A stretch of DNA of 64,000 nt from Pomacea canaliculata (Eukaryota > Mollusca > Gastropoda > Architaenioglossa > Ampullariidae): positions 363,525 to 427,524 of the forward strand of contig NC_037593.1 of the NCBI RefSeq assembly GCF_003073045.1. Direction: 5' to 3'. The translations under genes were made by a program, and so were the position numbers. The notes beneath the pieces are model-generated. The model ran no database searches. It had not been told where the DNA came from and was given only the letters and a program-made list of their open reading frames with translations. This document shows positions 1 to 11,905 of this stretch, one piece after another (the first letter of the stretch is position 1; every line of letters starts with the position of its first letter).

Positions 1-1690
1 ACGAAAATATTCCAATGACTGCATCTATAAAAAAATGCAATAAATATATCTCTATTATTTTGACTCTTGATTTTGATTATTATGATTCTGGGAAACTTTG
101 TTTAAATACTGACAACAGAACAATGACAATTTCCAGAAATAAGACTGCTTGACTAATGAAAGGGGCTGGATGGACTAGAGAAAAAAATAGATGAACAAGA
201 AAGGTGGACAAGAAGCTTTATCAGCCGCAGCAGCACACACATCTGATCATATCATCCCAACATATATGTATAAGAGAATAACTTATCTGCAATGGTTACT
301 ATGTATGCAAGCAACAAAGTATACAAAGAAAGAATGGGTTGAGAAATGTTTGGCCCAAGATCCACATCTTTTATGGTATAAAGATACCTTAGCAACCACA
401 TATCCTCTACTGTCAAACAAACATAGCTTTAATGTTTACCATGTGAACATCCACAGTATTAAATAATGAGAAGAAAACATGTTGTGAAGCCATTATGACA
501 AAAGATTAAATGAATGTATCACAATAACAAATAAACTTCATGCAATATCAATATAAAAACATTTATTTGTTCATATTAAATTAAAATTAGATAACTCTAA
601 CCAAAGGCTGGGAAATAACTGATTATAAATAAAGTGTAAAACAAGTAAAGCATATTTTGATAGGTATTCTTTAAAAATCAGTATTTCTAAAAATCTTTCC
701 ACAAAACATTTTGCAGTAAAATAAACAGTGACAGTGAATGACTTGACAAGCACTGCAACCACAAAACAAAAGACTTCTCTTATAAGCTAATGGAATATGA
801 AAAAAAATATAAGAAACCCAGATTTTACAATCAGAGTGGTGTAGAATAGCATTTTTTCCCTAACATGAGATTCACCACAATACTATTTTTACTTTATGAC
901 AATAAAACAGAAAATTATCACAAATGCCCCAATTTATTCCCATGTTATGACTACAAATTTATCACTGTTTATAGTGACTATTCCAACAGCAAAATCTGTA
1001 AAATTAGGCCGAATATGACATCACTGAACGAATAGATATGCAAGACTAGAAAACTTCACGAGGCAAAGGACTTAGAAGAAAAAAACAAACAAACAAACAA
1101 AAAACAACAATGGCACATGAAGGTGGAATTCAGACCTTGCAAAATCAGATCAAGTCTATGGTGATTGCCCAAAATCATAATTTTAGTTTTACTGAGAGAA
1201 AAAAATGTCAGTGAACACATTTTACAATGTGTATAACGACAAGAACTCACTGTAGGCAGACCAGGCTCCATCGTGTCAGTATAATAACACAAAAAGTACA
1301 AAAGTATATAACAACCCTGAAATATATATCATCTGTATAATCAAATGCAAAGAGTATAAATATATAAAAGAACATATCTACACTCATAGCTTGTTTAAAC
1401 AAAAGGTGCAAAGGTACATGATTCTGGAATGTACCTAGGCTGGTTGATTCATAAAATCACATGACACTCCCACCCAACCCCTTCCCACCATGGTTTGGTT
1501 GTATGATGATATAATGATGATAGAAACAGTAAAAAAGTACACAAGATGCCTAAAATGTACGCAGACTGTGTACTAACATATCAGTCCAACCTGCCCCCCC
1601 CCCCCCCCACCACCACAAAAACCCTAACAAAGGAAACATTTTGTTCTTTAATCATAATACTTGTCAGGCTTCAATCGATCACTGAACTTG
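1..1690 (-). other. 3' flank / probable 3' UTR of the TLCD gene
   Basis: AT-rich stretch downstream of the minus-strand TLC-domain gene. No coding exon is recognised on either strand. Minus-strand AATAAA hexamers lie at 933-938 and 562-567 and are candidate polyadenylation signals. A C-tract lies near 1592-1608. Which signal is used cannot be told from sequence alone. Confidence 0.4.
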
Positions 1691-4600
1691 TCAGCTCTCT
1701 TTATTGTGGGCTACAGAGCCAACATGGTTGTTGTTGCCATTCATCACTTTAATGTTTCTTCTGGACGTGCCCTTACGTAAATAGTCGCTGCGCAAAAGCC
1801 GCATGAACAGAATAGGGTTCATGACAAGCATCACAAACATGGACGAACATAGAGAAAGGTAATAGGTCAAGGTCACCCGACTATACCACTGAGTGAGAGC
1901 TATGGAAATTGCGATCAAAGGGATCCCACGGAAAATAACAAATGTAGAGATGTTTAAGAAAATGACTATGCGATACAGCCATGAGGTGAAGGGTACACCA
2001 ATCATTTGAAGCAGTTTACGAGAGTGGAGAAACAAGGAGTTGACTTCAATCAGCAAAGCAATGATGTTGAATGGAATCCATTCAGTATTGTAGAGATTGT
2101 AGTAGAACATACCTCCAACCTGCAAATGAAAGGAATAATTATTCATCTGCACTAAAATTATTACACACACGCAGGAAACGGGGTGGGTGGGAAGAGAGAA
2201 GACCAGCTGAAATTTATTGAAGGCCTCTCTTGCTTGTTTATTTATTGGCTTTATATTAAATAGTTCAGTCAGTCAGATTACTCTTCAGTCATTCAGGTTA
2301 CTTTTCTGGTTATTCAGGTTACTCTTCAGTCATTCAGGACAAAAGCAAATGGCATGGAAGAGGGAAGGGCTTGAGAAAGTAACAAGACAGAGTGACTGGC
2401 GGAGAAAACAAACAGAATGAAAGAAAGCAAACTAAATTTAACAAGAATAAAATAATGCAATCATATCCTTGATGTTGTTTGAGCACTGTCCACCTTAGAT
2501 AAACTATCCAGACAAGATGAAAGGAAAAAACGCACCGCCACATGATGCAGCTCAACTTCCCACATACTCAACATGCGCCCGTTGATAGCAATGTCGATAA
2601 AGTCATACAGGAAGTACCCTGCACATTACAGAAATCAGCAAGAATATCAGTCACCAATGTTTTCAATCTGTTCTGAGTTTTTGGAAAGGGAGAAAAGAGA
2701 GACTTTCAGATAAGAGTACCTGAAAAAGAATGAGATGAGACTTTAGTGGACAATTCACTTGCCACATAAAAACATGGCCTAACCAGACCATCTCATACCA
2801 GTAAACCTGATGTTATGGATGTGACAGACCCTGTCCAGCCTAGCCATTGCCACTATTGATATCAGTTTTGATGAAGATATCTGTTGTGGAGCTGCTATCT
2901 TTGAAGAGGGTGGTGCCCAAGTATTTAAAACTGTCTACCCCTTTGAGCCATGCCCCATTTATGTAGATATCTGCTTTACTGTTGCCAGTGACCATAACTT
3001 TACTCTTGTCAGTGCTGGTCTCCAAACCATAGGCGTTTAAGCTGTCTGTATGTAAGTCAGGTGTTGCAGTTCTCCATTAGTGTCTGTGACAGGTGGCACC
3101 CCTGAAATATTCCTACTTTCGTGTGAAAAAAACCCCTTCCATTAGGTTATCCAGCAGTACTATACTTGCTGAGCTATTATACAGCTCATTGATGACTTGG
3201 ACAAGAGCTTCTTTGATGATGAATTTTCACAAAACATGCCATAGCCCCCCCCCACCCCCAATGCAACACATTGTCAAAAGCCTTTCTAAAGTTTATGAAG
3301 TTGTAACAGAGGTCTGTTTTATATATAGATGATATATGACTGTAAAAATGATGCAAGTTTGTACACTCCTTTAGTCCATGGGACAGATTCTTTCGAACTC
3401 CACTTTGTCCAAAATATGTTTAAAGTTTTTAAAGACCATACTAAATGATTTTTTTAAAAATCTATATATATACTCTGTAATTTACAGCATATTACTTGCA
3501 GCTGTTAGACTTTCCACTTGGAAAATATACATTTTGCACCTGTAATAAGTGTCAGGCACAAAATCTCACTTGAGCCCAGGACAGCAGAGGTACATCACTC
3601 TATTGTTATAGTTCTCACTGTGATTGTCATCTGCTGGGACAAAAGAAAAGGCTTTTCTAAGCCTTGAAGCCATGAAACTAAGCTAAATGTACAAAATATT
3701 TCTCAAATGTGCTTTGAGAAGTCTGAAACAGATTCACCAACTGCCATGATTTCACTTTAGTCAAATGCTGTGAGAGAGGCAATATCTCTGGCATGAAACT
3801 TACTAGTTTTTCTTTGAGAGTGAACATGTATCAGGCCATAGAGTGATTTTTAAAAAATTTATTTATAATCTGTTCTACATGTCTATGTTATATCACCGTC
3901 AAACAGCATTTGAAATTAATTTCTGGTTGCTTTTTGGCCTTTGAATATGCAGCTCTTTGAAGATTTTATTATTATAACATTGCATCTACCATTTCAATAG
4001 AATCAAGCTTATTAAACAAAAATCCAGTTACTGACATGCTGCATATGAACATGATGAATACGATTATTTAATATTATTCGAAGAGAACAACGGTGGGTAT
4101 GGTGAATGCACACTTTACACACACAAAGTATCTTACCTGTTGAGAAAGCCACAAGGAACAAGATACACTTGTTAAGGAAGTACTGTGTATCATAGAACAT
4201 GTGAGGGTATAGGATGACACTGAAATTATGAAAATGGAAATAATAAATAAAAAATAAAAAAGAAGTGTAACATGGATAACTTAAATAATCTTATACTGAT
4301 ATCTCATAGAAATTATCACCTGCATTATCATGTATACAAATATTTAATATGCATGCTGAGAATTTAAGAGTGATATCCATTTATGACCTTTCTGCAAACA
4401 GTGGCAAAAATACAATAGAATGTATATGTATGTATATGTACATAAAGATATATGGAGTGAGGCAACAAGAAAAACGAGATGTAAATGTCTATCTCATTCT
4501 CAAAGTTAAAATTTATTCATTGTCGATGAACACTTAATAACCACATTCCTTTAAATCATTACAAAAAATACTTGAATTGTATCAAATATCATTTGGCCAT

Positions 4601-5627
4601 TAACTTCCTTGTGGTGTGGTTAAGCAAAGGATGTGCATTTATTGTGGTTGGGTACAGATGCAATTTTTAAAAATTTTCATATTTGCTTTTAATTTAAAAC
4701 TGCAAGTACTTTGTGCTCTTATAAAAAAATGTGATGATTATTCATTATCATCATCACGAACATAATTATTCATGAAACAAAGAACTGGATTATTTAAAAG
4801 AGCATTCACAATAAAACTACAGTTTGGGCAATATTCCTAATGACACCACTGTTAGCTTCTACCTGCAATGTAGTAGATAGCATCTTATCTACACTCTTGT
4901 TTAAAATACTTTCATTTAGTTTATTCGTTTCTCCTCAAGGAGCATAGGGCTGCAAATTCTTCCAGACAACAAGCTAATCTGACAGGTTTGTTTATGCTTT
5001 ACTTGGATTGTTTAACATGTGTATTTAATCAACACTGACTCTTTGAGAGCAATGATATTGGTTACAGACCATCTGATTATGCCTTTTTATGGCACGAAAA
5101 CAGAAAGACAGAACTTTTCTTTCGCAAATATCAAGATTTGGTATTTTATTACACCTGTACCCAGGAAATCTTCTGTCGATGACAATACATAGTTGTTGAA
5201 ATAAATGGCAGTTACTCTGACGACAGCTGTAAACATTTTCCTGACTATTACTGATTCATTTCATGCTCAGAGACAGGGACATCCAAGCATGTCAGAAAAT
5301 TGAAATGACCTGAAGTAAAGCCAAGGCACTACAAGAGAGAATGCATGTGGTGCATTATTTAAGGGAAATGTAGAAGGTTGATGTGCACCTGATGAGACAC
5401 CACACCACACAGACCAGTGCGTGCAGCCAGGACACCAGCAGGTTCCTCCACTTCCACTCATCGTCGCGCAGACAGCCGGGCGGCCCGACACACTTCACCA
5501 GCCAGTTGAGCAGCTGACAGATAAGTGCAGACACGTACACGCCATAGATACCTGCAGATCCTTCAGCTGACACGTGTGTGGCGGTCATCGTGTGATTTGT
5601 CTCCGACACAAACCTCGTCTCCGCCAT
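1691..5627 (-). CDS. TLC domain-containing protein, TLCD1/TLCD2-like
   Basis: Four coding exons on the minus strand: 5627-5389, 4219-4137, 2618-2536 and 2119-1691 (stop), with GT/AG borders and matching phases, giving 277 residues (human TLCD1/2 are about 250-265). The start has a good context (GTCATGG). Exon 1 carries the family signature WKWRNLLVSWLHALV, and exon 3 carries GYFLYDFIDI and the histidine pair in VELHHVA. Exon 4 carries IEVNSLFLHSRKLL and the C-terminal FMRLLRSDY, both closely resembling TLCD1/2. Spacing from the HH pair to the EVN motif equals that of human TLCD1 as I recall it. Several hydrophobic segments indicate a multi-pass membrane protein. Vertebrate TLCD1/2 sit in the plasma membrane and limit incorporation of long polyunsaturated fatty acids into phospholipids; a like role here is inferred. 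TLCD1 and TLCD2 cannot be separated by eye. Confidence 0.9.
2835..3330 (-). mobile_element. RTE-like LINE reverse-transcriptase relic
   Basis: Lies in TLCD intron 2, same strand. Reading from 3300 down, the frame shows FINFRKAFDNV (the RT AFD region), then EALVQVINELYNSSAS and a degenerate QGC box. From 3025 to 2840 it shows KSKVMVTG and VDSFKYLGTTL, typical of the end of the RTE-type RT domain. The segment that should hold the YADD/FADD catalytic box is deleted, and frameshifts and stops occur. It is a dead fragment. Confidence 0.75.
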
Positions 5628-5800
5628 GACACCCGCGTCGTCTCGCGCAGCCGGCAGTCACGTGACCTCGCCGCCCGCAGGCCCGCACCTTGCCGGAAGT
5701 TGCCGCTGGCCACGTAGTCGCGGTCTGGCCGTGTCGGACCTCAGCACAGAAATAACTCTTGTTTATCAGGCAGTGGAGTAATTAGTATCAGTTATATAAT
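5628..5800 (-). promoter_or_regulatory. Putative CpG-rich TLCD promoter / 5' UTR
   Basis: The sequence directly upstream of the TLCD start codon is GC- and CpG-rich compared with the AT-rich gene body, and contains an ETS-type core (CCGGAAGT near 5693). No TATA box is evident. The transcription start is not determined. Confidence 0.4.
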
Positions 5801-5948
5801 GCACACAGCGCGCGGTGGCCAGCCCGTCATGACAGGAGGGGGTGACTCACACCATGCACGTGTAGTTGCGATAGCTCGTAGCTCGTGCTGTCTGGGCGAG
5901 TGTCTTGCTTGGAAATCTTGTCTCGCTACACCCACACATGGGAAGCCC

Positions 5949-6203
5949 GGCCACTGGAGTCCACACCCTCTCCTTGCATACTACGTGAGCTGCCATGAGT
6001 TGCCACTGGAGTCCACACCCTCTCGTTGCATACTACGTGAGCTGCCATGAGTTGCCACTGGAGTCCACACCCTCTCCTTGCATACTACGTGAGCTGCCAT
6101 GAGTTGCCACTGAAGTCCACACCCTCTCGTTGCATACTACGTGAGTTGCCATGAGTTGCCACTGGAGTCCACACCCTCTGCTCACATACTACGTGAGTTG
6201 CCA
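5949..6203. repeat. 52-bp minisatellite, about 5 copies
   Basis: Tandem units with a 52-base period measured between successive TGCCATGAG blocks (5991 and 6043). Each carries CCACTGGAGTCCACACCCTC and CATACTACGTGAG. Copies differ by a few substitutions. Open frames through it are repeat artefacts. Confidence 0.95.
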
Positions 6204-7131
6204 CCGCGATTGTCTCACTGCGGAGGGTGGTAGAGTGGAGGATGGGTGGTATTTCTGTGCACGGAATGACCCGAACGTTGAGTAGGAGGCTGTGTGACAG
6301 TCACACCGGGTGTTTTACTGGTCACTGTAACCCAGTGAAGACCAATGGTGACTTGAAAGGACACTAGGCCGTGACGTCAGAAATTGTATGGCGAATATAG
6401 GACTGGTGACGTCACGGCCTTGTTCCTCCAGTCGGTTCCTTCGTCAAGGAACCTCGAGCTCACCTGACTGTTGTCTGGGGCCCGTGTTTTGACGACCGGT
6501 ACCTGTGCACTGGGAGGTAAATATTTGCCGTAAGAACGCCACGTACTTGTCTGTGTGATCCCAGCAAGAAACCATCAAGAGGTCGACGATCGATCCATCG
6601 ACTGATTGAAGGAGAGAGAGAGAGGGAGGTAACCGTAGGCAGGATCTGACATCGGCTTGTGGACAGCAGAGAGCTGGGCTTTTCAGATGCTATTTCTTTT
6701 CTAAAGCAAACGAATGTCACGCTTACCCGGGTGGCGTAAGTGATCACGTGACTGCAGTCATTCTCCACGTCTTCATAACTTCATGGCCGGCGTTCACTGC
6801 GCGGTGTTCATCACCAGCACAAGGACGTCTCTTAACTGAGAAATTTCGCAGTGGATGAAAACAAATCATCGATCGCGTTCACTGTTCAGATGTAATCGTG
6901 CCATGTACAAGGGCAGACAACTGCTGGATCACCGAGACAGTTTTAACGAGCCTTGCATTGATGGAGGTATAAAAGACATAAACATAATAATACACACACA
7001 TATCAAGGGCATGAACTGGGCGACCTTTCATTAACGCCTTATCCTTAAGTCGAATATACGGGTATTTAGAGTGAAATCATGTCTGCTCTGGCAGACGGCA
7101 AAAACCCACTAACCCGCGGAGAGCTTACTTA
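6204..7131. other. Intergenic, no gene seen
   Basis: No exon or RNA gene recognised. Holds a CRE-bearing hairpin at 6366-6420 (separate entry) and a short GA run near 6610-6630. Otherwise featureless. Confidence 0.5.
6366..6420. repeat. Perfect inverted repeat with two CRE palindromes
   Basis: Arms at 6366-6379 (AGGCCGTGACGTCA) and 6407-6420 (its exact reverse complement) flank a 27-base loop. Each arm contains TGACGTCA, the full palindromic cAMP-response element that binds CREB/ATF bZIP dimers. Whether it acts as a regulatory site, a cruciform, or the remnant of a palindromic element is unknown. Confidence 0.85.
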
Positions 7132-7262
7132 TACGAGCACATACACATAAACACATATACACACATAAACACACACATAAACACATACATATACACATAA
7201 ACACACACATACACACACATATACACATACACACATATACACACACATATACACATGTACAC
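7132..7262. repeat. Compound CA/TA microsatellite
   Basis: Low-complexity run of ACACATA and ACACATAAAC units. The overlapping minus-strand open frame is cysteine/valine monotony from the repeat, not a gene. Confidence 0.95.
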
Positions 7263-7694
7263 ATATTAAACCAATGTTGTCGTCATCACCTTGACAATGC
7301 TGGCAACGTTGAGAAAAGTGTGAAGGGGTGGGAGGAGGTGGTGAGGTAGAGCAGTGAGTGTCGTGTGTCAGCCACTGACATCTTTTGTCGGGGTGCGGGT
7401 GGATGTAGGCGGGCTGACCTCGCACAGTATGCACACTGTAGACGAAGCATCTGTGTACTGGACTGACCATCCGTACCTTTTCTCCGGGTACTTCTCTGTC
7501 TACTTCTTTTGTCACCTCCCGACTCCCTAACTCACAGTGTGAAATAACCGACTAGGACAGACTAGGACACGCTCGCAAACACTACTTGCAACAGCAAGCC
7601 ACGTGACCCACCACTCTCTGTCCTAGACTGTCCTCCAAGGTACCGACAAGAGGCGGCCCCAGGCGGAATTAGTTTACACACGACAAGGAGGGGA
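7263..7694. other. Intergenic, no gene seen
   Basis: Unique-looking sequence between two repeat arrays. No splice-bounded coding frame recognised on either strand. Confidence 0.4.
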
Positions 7695-7985
7695 CCGCTC
7701 GCCCGGTGCAACACCTGTAAGTTTGTCTGTCGCTCGTCCGGTGCAACACCTGTAAGTTTGTCTGTCGCTCGCCCGGTGCAACACCTGCAAGTTGTCGCCT
7801 CGCTCGCCCGGTGCAACACCTGTAAGTTTGTCTGTCGCTCGTCCGGTGCAACACCTGCAAGTTTGTCTGTCGCTCGCCCGGTGCAACACCTGTAAGTTTG
7901 TCTGTCGCTCGTCCGGTGCAACACCTGCAAGTTTGTCTGTCGCTCGTCCGGTGCAACACCTGCAAGTTTGTCTGTCGCTCGAGAC
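7695..7985. repeat. 35-bp minisatellite, about 8 copies
   Basis: Period of 35 bases (for example 7741 to 7776) with core CCGGTGCAACACCTGTAAG followed by TTTGTCTGTCGCTCG. Three minus-strand and one plus-strand frames stay open because 35 is not a multiple of 3 and the unit lacks stops; their peptides are periodic and not credible genes. Confidence 0.97.
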
Positions 7986-8427
7986 AGACTTGAGTGGTGG
8001 ACCTTATCAGCTGCCGCAGCTCTCGTGTGCTTCCCTCCCCTCAATCCCAACGAGCGGAAGTAGTCAAGGGATGACTTAAAAGTTGGTGGATGTACTTTCC
8101 AGCCCCAGGTTAATAATTTCACAGCTTCTTTCTCATTCAATCTTTTATTTGCATTTTGTGGCTGCTATCGTCCAATTAATTGGTTTATTTACTTACATGG
8201 TATTGCTAGCAGGACATGTCGTCGCCGTGGTGAACCTGTTGGCTGGTTGGTTGGCGGGAAAGTGTTTTCACCTACAGGTGACTTTGCACTATGACGGGAG
8301 AGGGAGGGAGACGAAACCGGAGTATTCTTTCCTCCCACTCCTTCGGAACTTTATCACTGAATGGTCGTCACTGATACAGTGGCGCCTGTTTGGCGCAGGG
8401 TGGCTTTGTTAACAGCCCTCGACAACA
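7986..8427. other. Intergenic, no gene seen
   Basis: Non-repetitive stretch between minisatellites, with no recognisable coding or RNA feature. Confidence 0.4.
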
Positions 8428-8630
8428 GGACAGGTGCACGGTGTGCAAGGTATTCTACAGGTGCACAGTGTGCAAGGTATTCTACAGGTGCACAGTGTGC
8501 AAGGTATTCTACAGGTGCACAGTGTGCAAGGTATTCTACAGGTTCACAGTGTGCAAGGTATTCTACAGGTTCACAGTGTGCAAGGTATTCTACAGGTGCA
8601 CGGTGTGCAAGGTATTCTACAAGGTGACAG
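8428..8630. repeat. 27-bp minisatellite, 7-8 copies
   Basis: Unit ACAGGTGCACAGTGTGCAAG plus GTATTCT, period 27, so all three plus frames remain open across it. Variation is limited to single bases (CAC/CGG, GTGC/GTTC). Confidence 0.97.
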
Positions 8631-9289
8631 CTTGAGGCCCTAGGGAGCTGTCAGAAACCCTGTGCACTAACCCTCCTTTCTTTGAATCAAGAGCACTCAT
8701 TATTCAGTGAATTAATGAGTCACGTGTGTGCGCCTTGTTTTTGTTTTGTGTTCTGTAAGATTGGGTAAGTGTGTTGGCTTACCTCATTTCGCCAGAATAT
8801 TGTGTCGGTTAGTGAAAGGTCATATGTGTGTATGTGTGTGTGTGGATCGGTTTTTAATGTCGATTTTCTGACTTTTTGAGTTGTGAGTTCTCAGATGTGA
8901 CCACTGACTCCACCCGTGCAGAAGACACTGTGTGATACATCCTGCACACAGAGAAACACGGGTAACACCGTCATTTGAGAGAGTAGCCATGATAGGGACA
9001 CACGAACACACACACACAAACAACAACATGGTGCAAGGGACACAATCGATGTCGTGCCATTGACTCAGTCCTGACTTATGGCTGATGAACGTTTTGTTGA
9101 CAAACAGAATTCTTTGTGTCGACTTCAGAGTCTTCTCGAGTAGCTTCAAGACAAACGTGAACGGTTCGCATTTCTTGAAGATATCGGTAGATGAGGGCGA
9201 TATAAACTCACCTGTACACTGTAGCCTCCAAAACCCAGCCGTTAATGAAGTATCCGCTACGATTCGCACCTGCGATAACGAGCGGCGCT
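8631..9289. other. Intergenic, no gene seen
   Basis: No exon, RNA gene or transposon end recognised. A short GT run lies at about 8824-8843. Confidence 0.4.
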
Positions 9290-9553
9290 AACCGTGTACC
9301 ACGTGACACTAACCGCGTACCACGTGACACTAACAGTGTACTACGTCACGTTGGTGCACCATTCACAACATTGCCCGCAGTCAGCAACAGTCAGAGAGAG
9401 AGAGAATGAGCGACAGTGTGCACTTCTCGTGATTGTGACAAACTGTTACTGTAGCACGAGGACTGTGACTGTAATCACTGTGATTGGTGCTGACTGCAGG
9501 CAATGTTGTGAATGGTGAATGGTGCACCAGCGTGACGTAGTACACCGTTAGCA
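9290..9553. mobile_element. Foldback (long inverted repeat) element
   Basis: The left arm, about 9331-9385, reads AACAGTGTACTACGTCACGT, then GGTGCACCATTCACAACATT, then GC and CGCAGTCAGCA. The right arm, about 9487-9552, is its near-perfect reverse complement (TGCTGACTGCAGGCAATGTT ... CGTGACGTAGTACACCGTT). The arms are roughly 55-65 bases around a roughly 100-base centre. Outside the left arm are two further partial copies of the terminal unit (TAACCGTGTACCACGTGACA). This looks like a MITE or foldback transposon; no clear TSD was found. Confidence 0.8.
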
Positions 9554-9744
9554 ATCAATCATTAATTATTTATTGTTACAACAATAGTTTGTTGTTTGTG
9601 CTACTAACAACCCAGGAGCAGGTCGCTTGCTGTGTGTTGAAAGATCTCGTCAGTGCTACAAGCCTGAGTGGACAGCTCGTGGTACAGTGACTCACTGACC
9701 TCACTCAGGTCACTCACTTTTAAACAGGTGCAGCACGAGGAACA

Positions 9745-9975
9745 CGTGGAACGTTGGTCAGGTGATCTTGATGAAGGTGAGGGAGGCTGGTCAGGTGATC
9801 TTGATGAAGGTGAGGGAGCTGTCATTGATCTTGGATTGAACTTGATGGAGGCTGTCAGGTGACTCTTTTGATGAAGTAGGGAGGCTGTCATGATCTTCAC
9901 GGAGGGATGTTGGTCAGGTGATCTTGATGAAGGTGAGAGAGGCTCGTCAGGTGATCCTGATGGTGAACCGAGGAG
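9745..9975. repeat. Degenerate 33-bp minisatellite
   Basis: About six imperfect units containing GGTCAGGTGATCTTGATGAA followed by GGTGAGGGAGGCT. The overlapping open frames on both strands are repeat artefacts. Confidence 0.85.
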
Positions 9976-10741
9976 GCTGTCTGCTAGATCACGCGCTATA
10001 CCAGTGCTCAAGGATAACAACACGACATTTTATTTAAGTGGTGAATCGAACTTATGATTATAGAAGGCCGGTGACCACATTAGATCGATGAGTCAATTCC
10101 AGGTCCGCCGGTGACCCAACAATGGTCAGTCCACCTTAGCGCTCGAGCGCATTCCTTCAACAACGACTTCGTCCTTTATTACCTGCTTTAGCTACACTGG
10201 AATAGTATTATGGGTGGTGGGCGGTTGACTGATCTGGGCTGGGAGGGCCGCATAGTATTTGTCTGGAGTTTTACTGCTCATATCTTGATTTCTGAGAAAA
10301 ACACTCGTCAAACAAATATGTCAGGGTTGACTGACAGCAAGTGGCACAACCTCTCCAGCCCACAGCTGTTCTGTTTTCACTGAACTCTTATCACATTCAC
10401 AAGACAATCACAACACCGGGGAAGTGGGCGGCGTTCTCGCGGAATGTATTCAATGAAAAGCCGGGTCAGAGGTATATGGTGGTTATTGTGGTTTGTTATG
10501 TCGAGTGTGTCTAATTGCTACTACTAAAGTTGTTACAACCATAATGAGGAGTAAGGGGGGTATGAGGGGGAGAGCTGATTACCTGCTGAACTCAACTGTC
10601 ACGGCAGACAACCTTGCTCTCTTGCTTCTAGTCTCGCCAAGCACAAACACTCCACAGACCCAAAGCCCTCGGTAAGATGGTGTTTATGCTTTCAAACAAA
10701 GGTCAGGGCATCATCTGTAAGAGCAGCGTGATGATGATGAT
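9976..10741. other. Intergenic, no gene seen
   Basis: Non-repetitive; no recognisable coding exon, RNA gene or transposon terminus. Confidence 0.4.
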
Positions 10742-10757
10742 TTATATGAATGATGAT

Positions 10758-10805
<48 letters not shown>

Positions 10806-10812
10806 CGATGAT
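10742..10812. repeat. (GAT)n microsatellite
   Basis: About 20 trinucleotide units, nearly uninterrupted. It gives a poly-methionine frame on the plus strand, which is an artefact. Confidence 0.97.
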
Positions 10813-11669
10813 GCAGCAGTGTGATGATGATATGATAACGTGTCGTCGTGAACCGGAAGTCTGTCATCAGGAGAGTGTGGGGGTTGTCACCTCGCCAAAG
10901 ACTGAAGCATCAGGAAATAAACACTACAATCAACTGCCACAAAGAAGAAAAATGGCGACAAGAAGAAAAGGGATTGAAAAGTCTTGAGACTGATGAAGCC
11001 ACGTGTCGGCTGTAATGGAGGGACATTGCTGGCTGAACACTGGGAGGGAGAGGCTGACCGCGGGGCAGTGAACAGTGCACAGTGATCCCCGACACTTCAG
11101 CTCAGCGGGAGGACAACGAAGAAGTGTTTTCGTTTTGAATGTCATTTGTAATTAAAAAACACTTCCTCATACTCTCTGAACAGTTGCTTTTGCTCGTCAG
11201 GAAGGAAGTGAACAGCGACCCACGTGTCGTTGCCAATGTCCTCCTCCCTCCCACCCGACTCGAGGTGAGTAGAGCAACTGCCATCTCGCCCTCCTCGCAC
11301 AGTCGGAGGAGTCCAAGCAATACCTGGCGGTCACCCTCAGTCTCACCTGCTGACCAGGCATGGACGTTGACATGCAGTCACACCTGGATGCAAGAGATGC
11401 ATGAAAACATCCATGTTAGTGTTGAGTGTATGGCCAGCGGCTGACTGGAGCGGCGGGAGGAGCACTGCACGTGGCCTTCTAACAGGAGACCCCCCGCCAC
11501 GTCTTGAGTGGCTGTTCAAACCCTCCTGAGCCTGTAGGTAAGGCCGGGGGATAAATCTTGCCAACAACACAAGGATTTTAATGTCATCAGCGCATGTTTG
11601 CAGCTTGTGGCTGTTGTTACCACGCCAGTCGTAGTGCAGGCCGGACTGGCGAGTGGAAAGTGCAGGGCG
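10813..11669. other. Intergenic, no gene seen
   Basis: Overlapping short open frames on both strands have no recognisable domain and no convincing splice context. Confidence 0.35.
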
Positions 11670-11905
11670 ACTAACAGACTAGCAGACTAACAGGCTAACA
11701 GACTAACAGACTAACAGACTGACAGGCTAACAGACTAACGGACTGACAGACTAATAGACTGACTAACAGACTAACAGGCTTACTAACAGGCTTACTAACA
11801 GACTAACAGGCTAACAGACTAGCAGACTAACAGACTAACAGGCATTCTAACAGACTAACAGACTGACAGGCTAACAGACTAACGGACTGACAGACTAACA
11901 GACCA
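11670..11905. repeat. About 10-bp tandem repeat (CAGACTAACA type)
   Basis: Irregular array of ACAGACTAAC, ACAGGCTAAC and GACTGACAG decamers, over 20 units. Confidence 0.95.

Noticed and set aside
1691..2170. A start codon at 2170 for the TLCD C-terminal frame
   Set aside because: The first 17 codons of that frame precede a splice acceptor (TTTGCAG); phase and family spacing show that the exon begins at 2119.
7562..8140. 192-codon minus frame and companions
   Set aside because: Mostly the 35-bp minisatellite translated in rotating frames; no domain and opposite-strand frames equally open.
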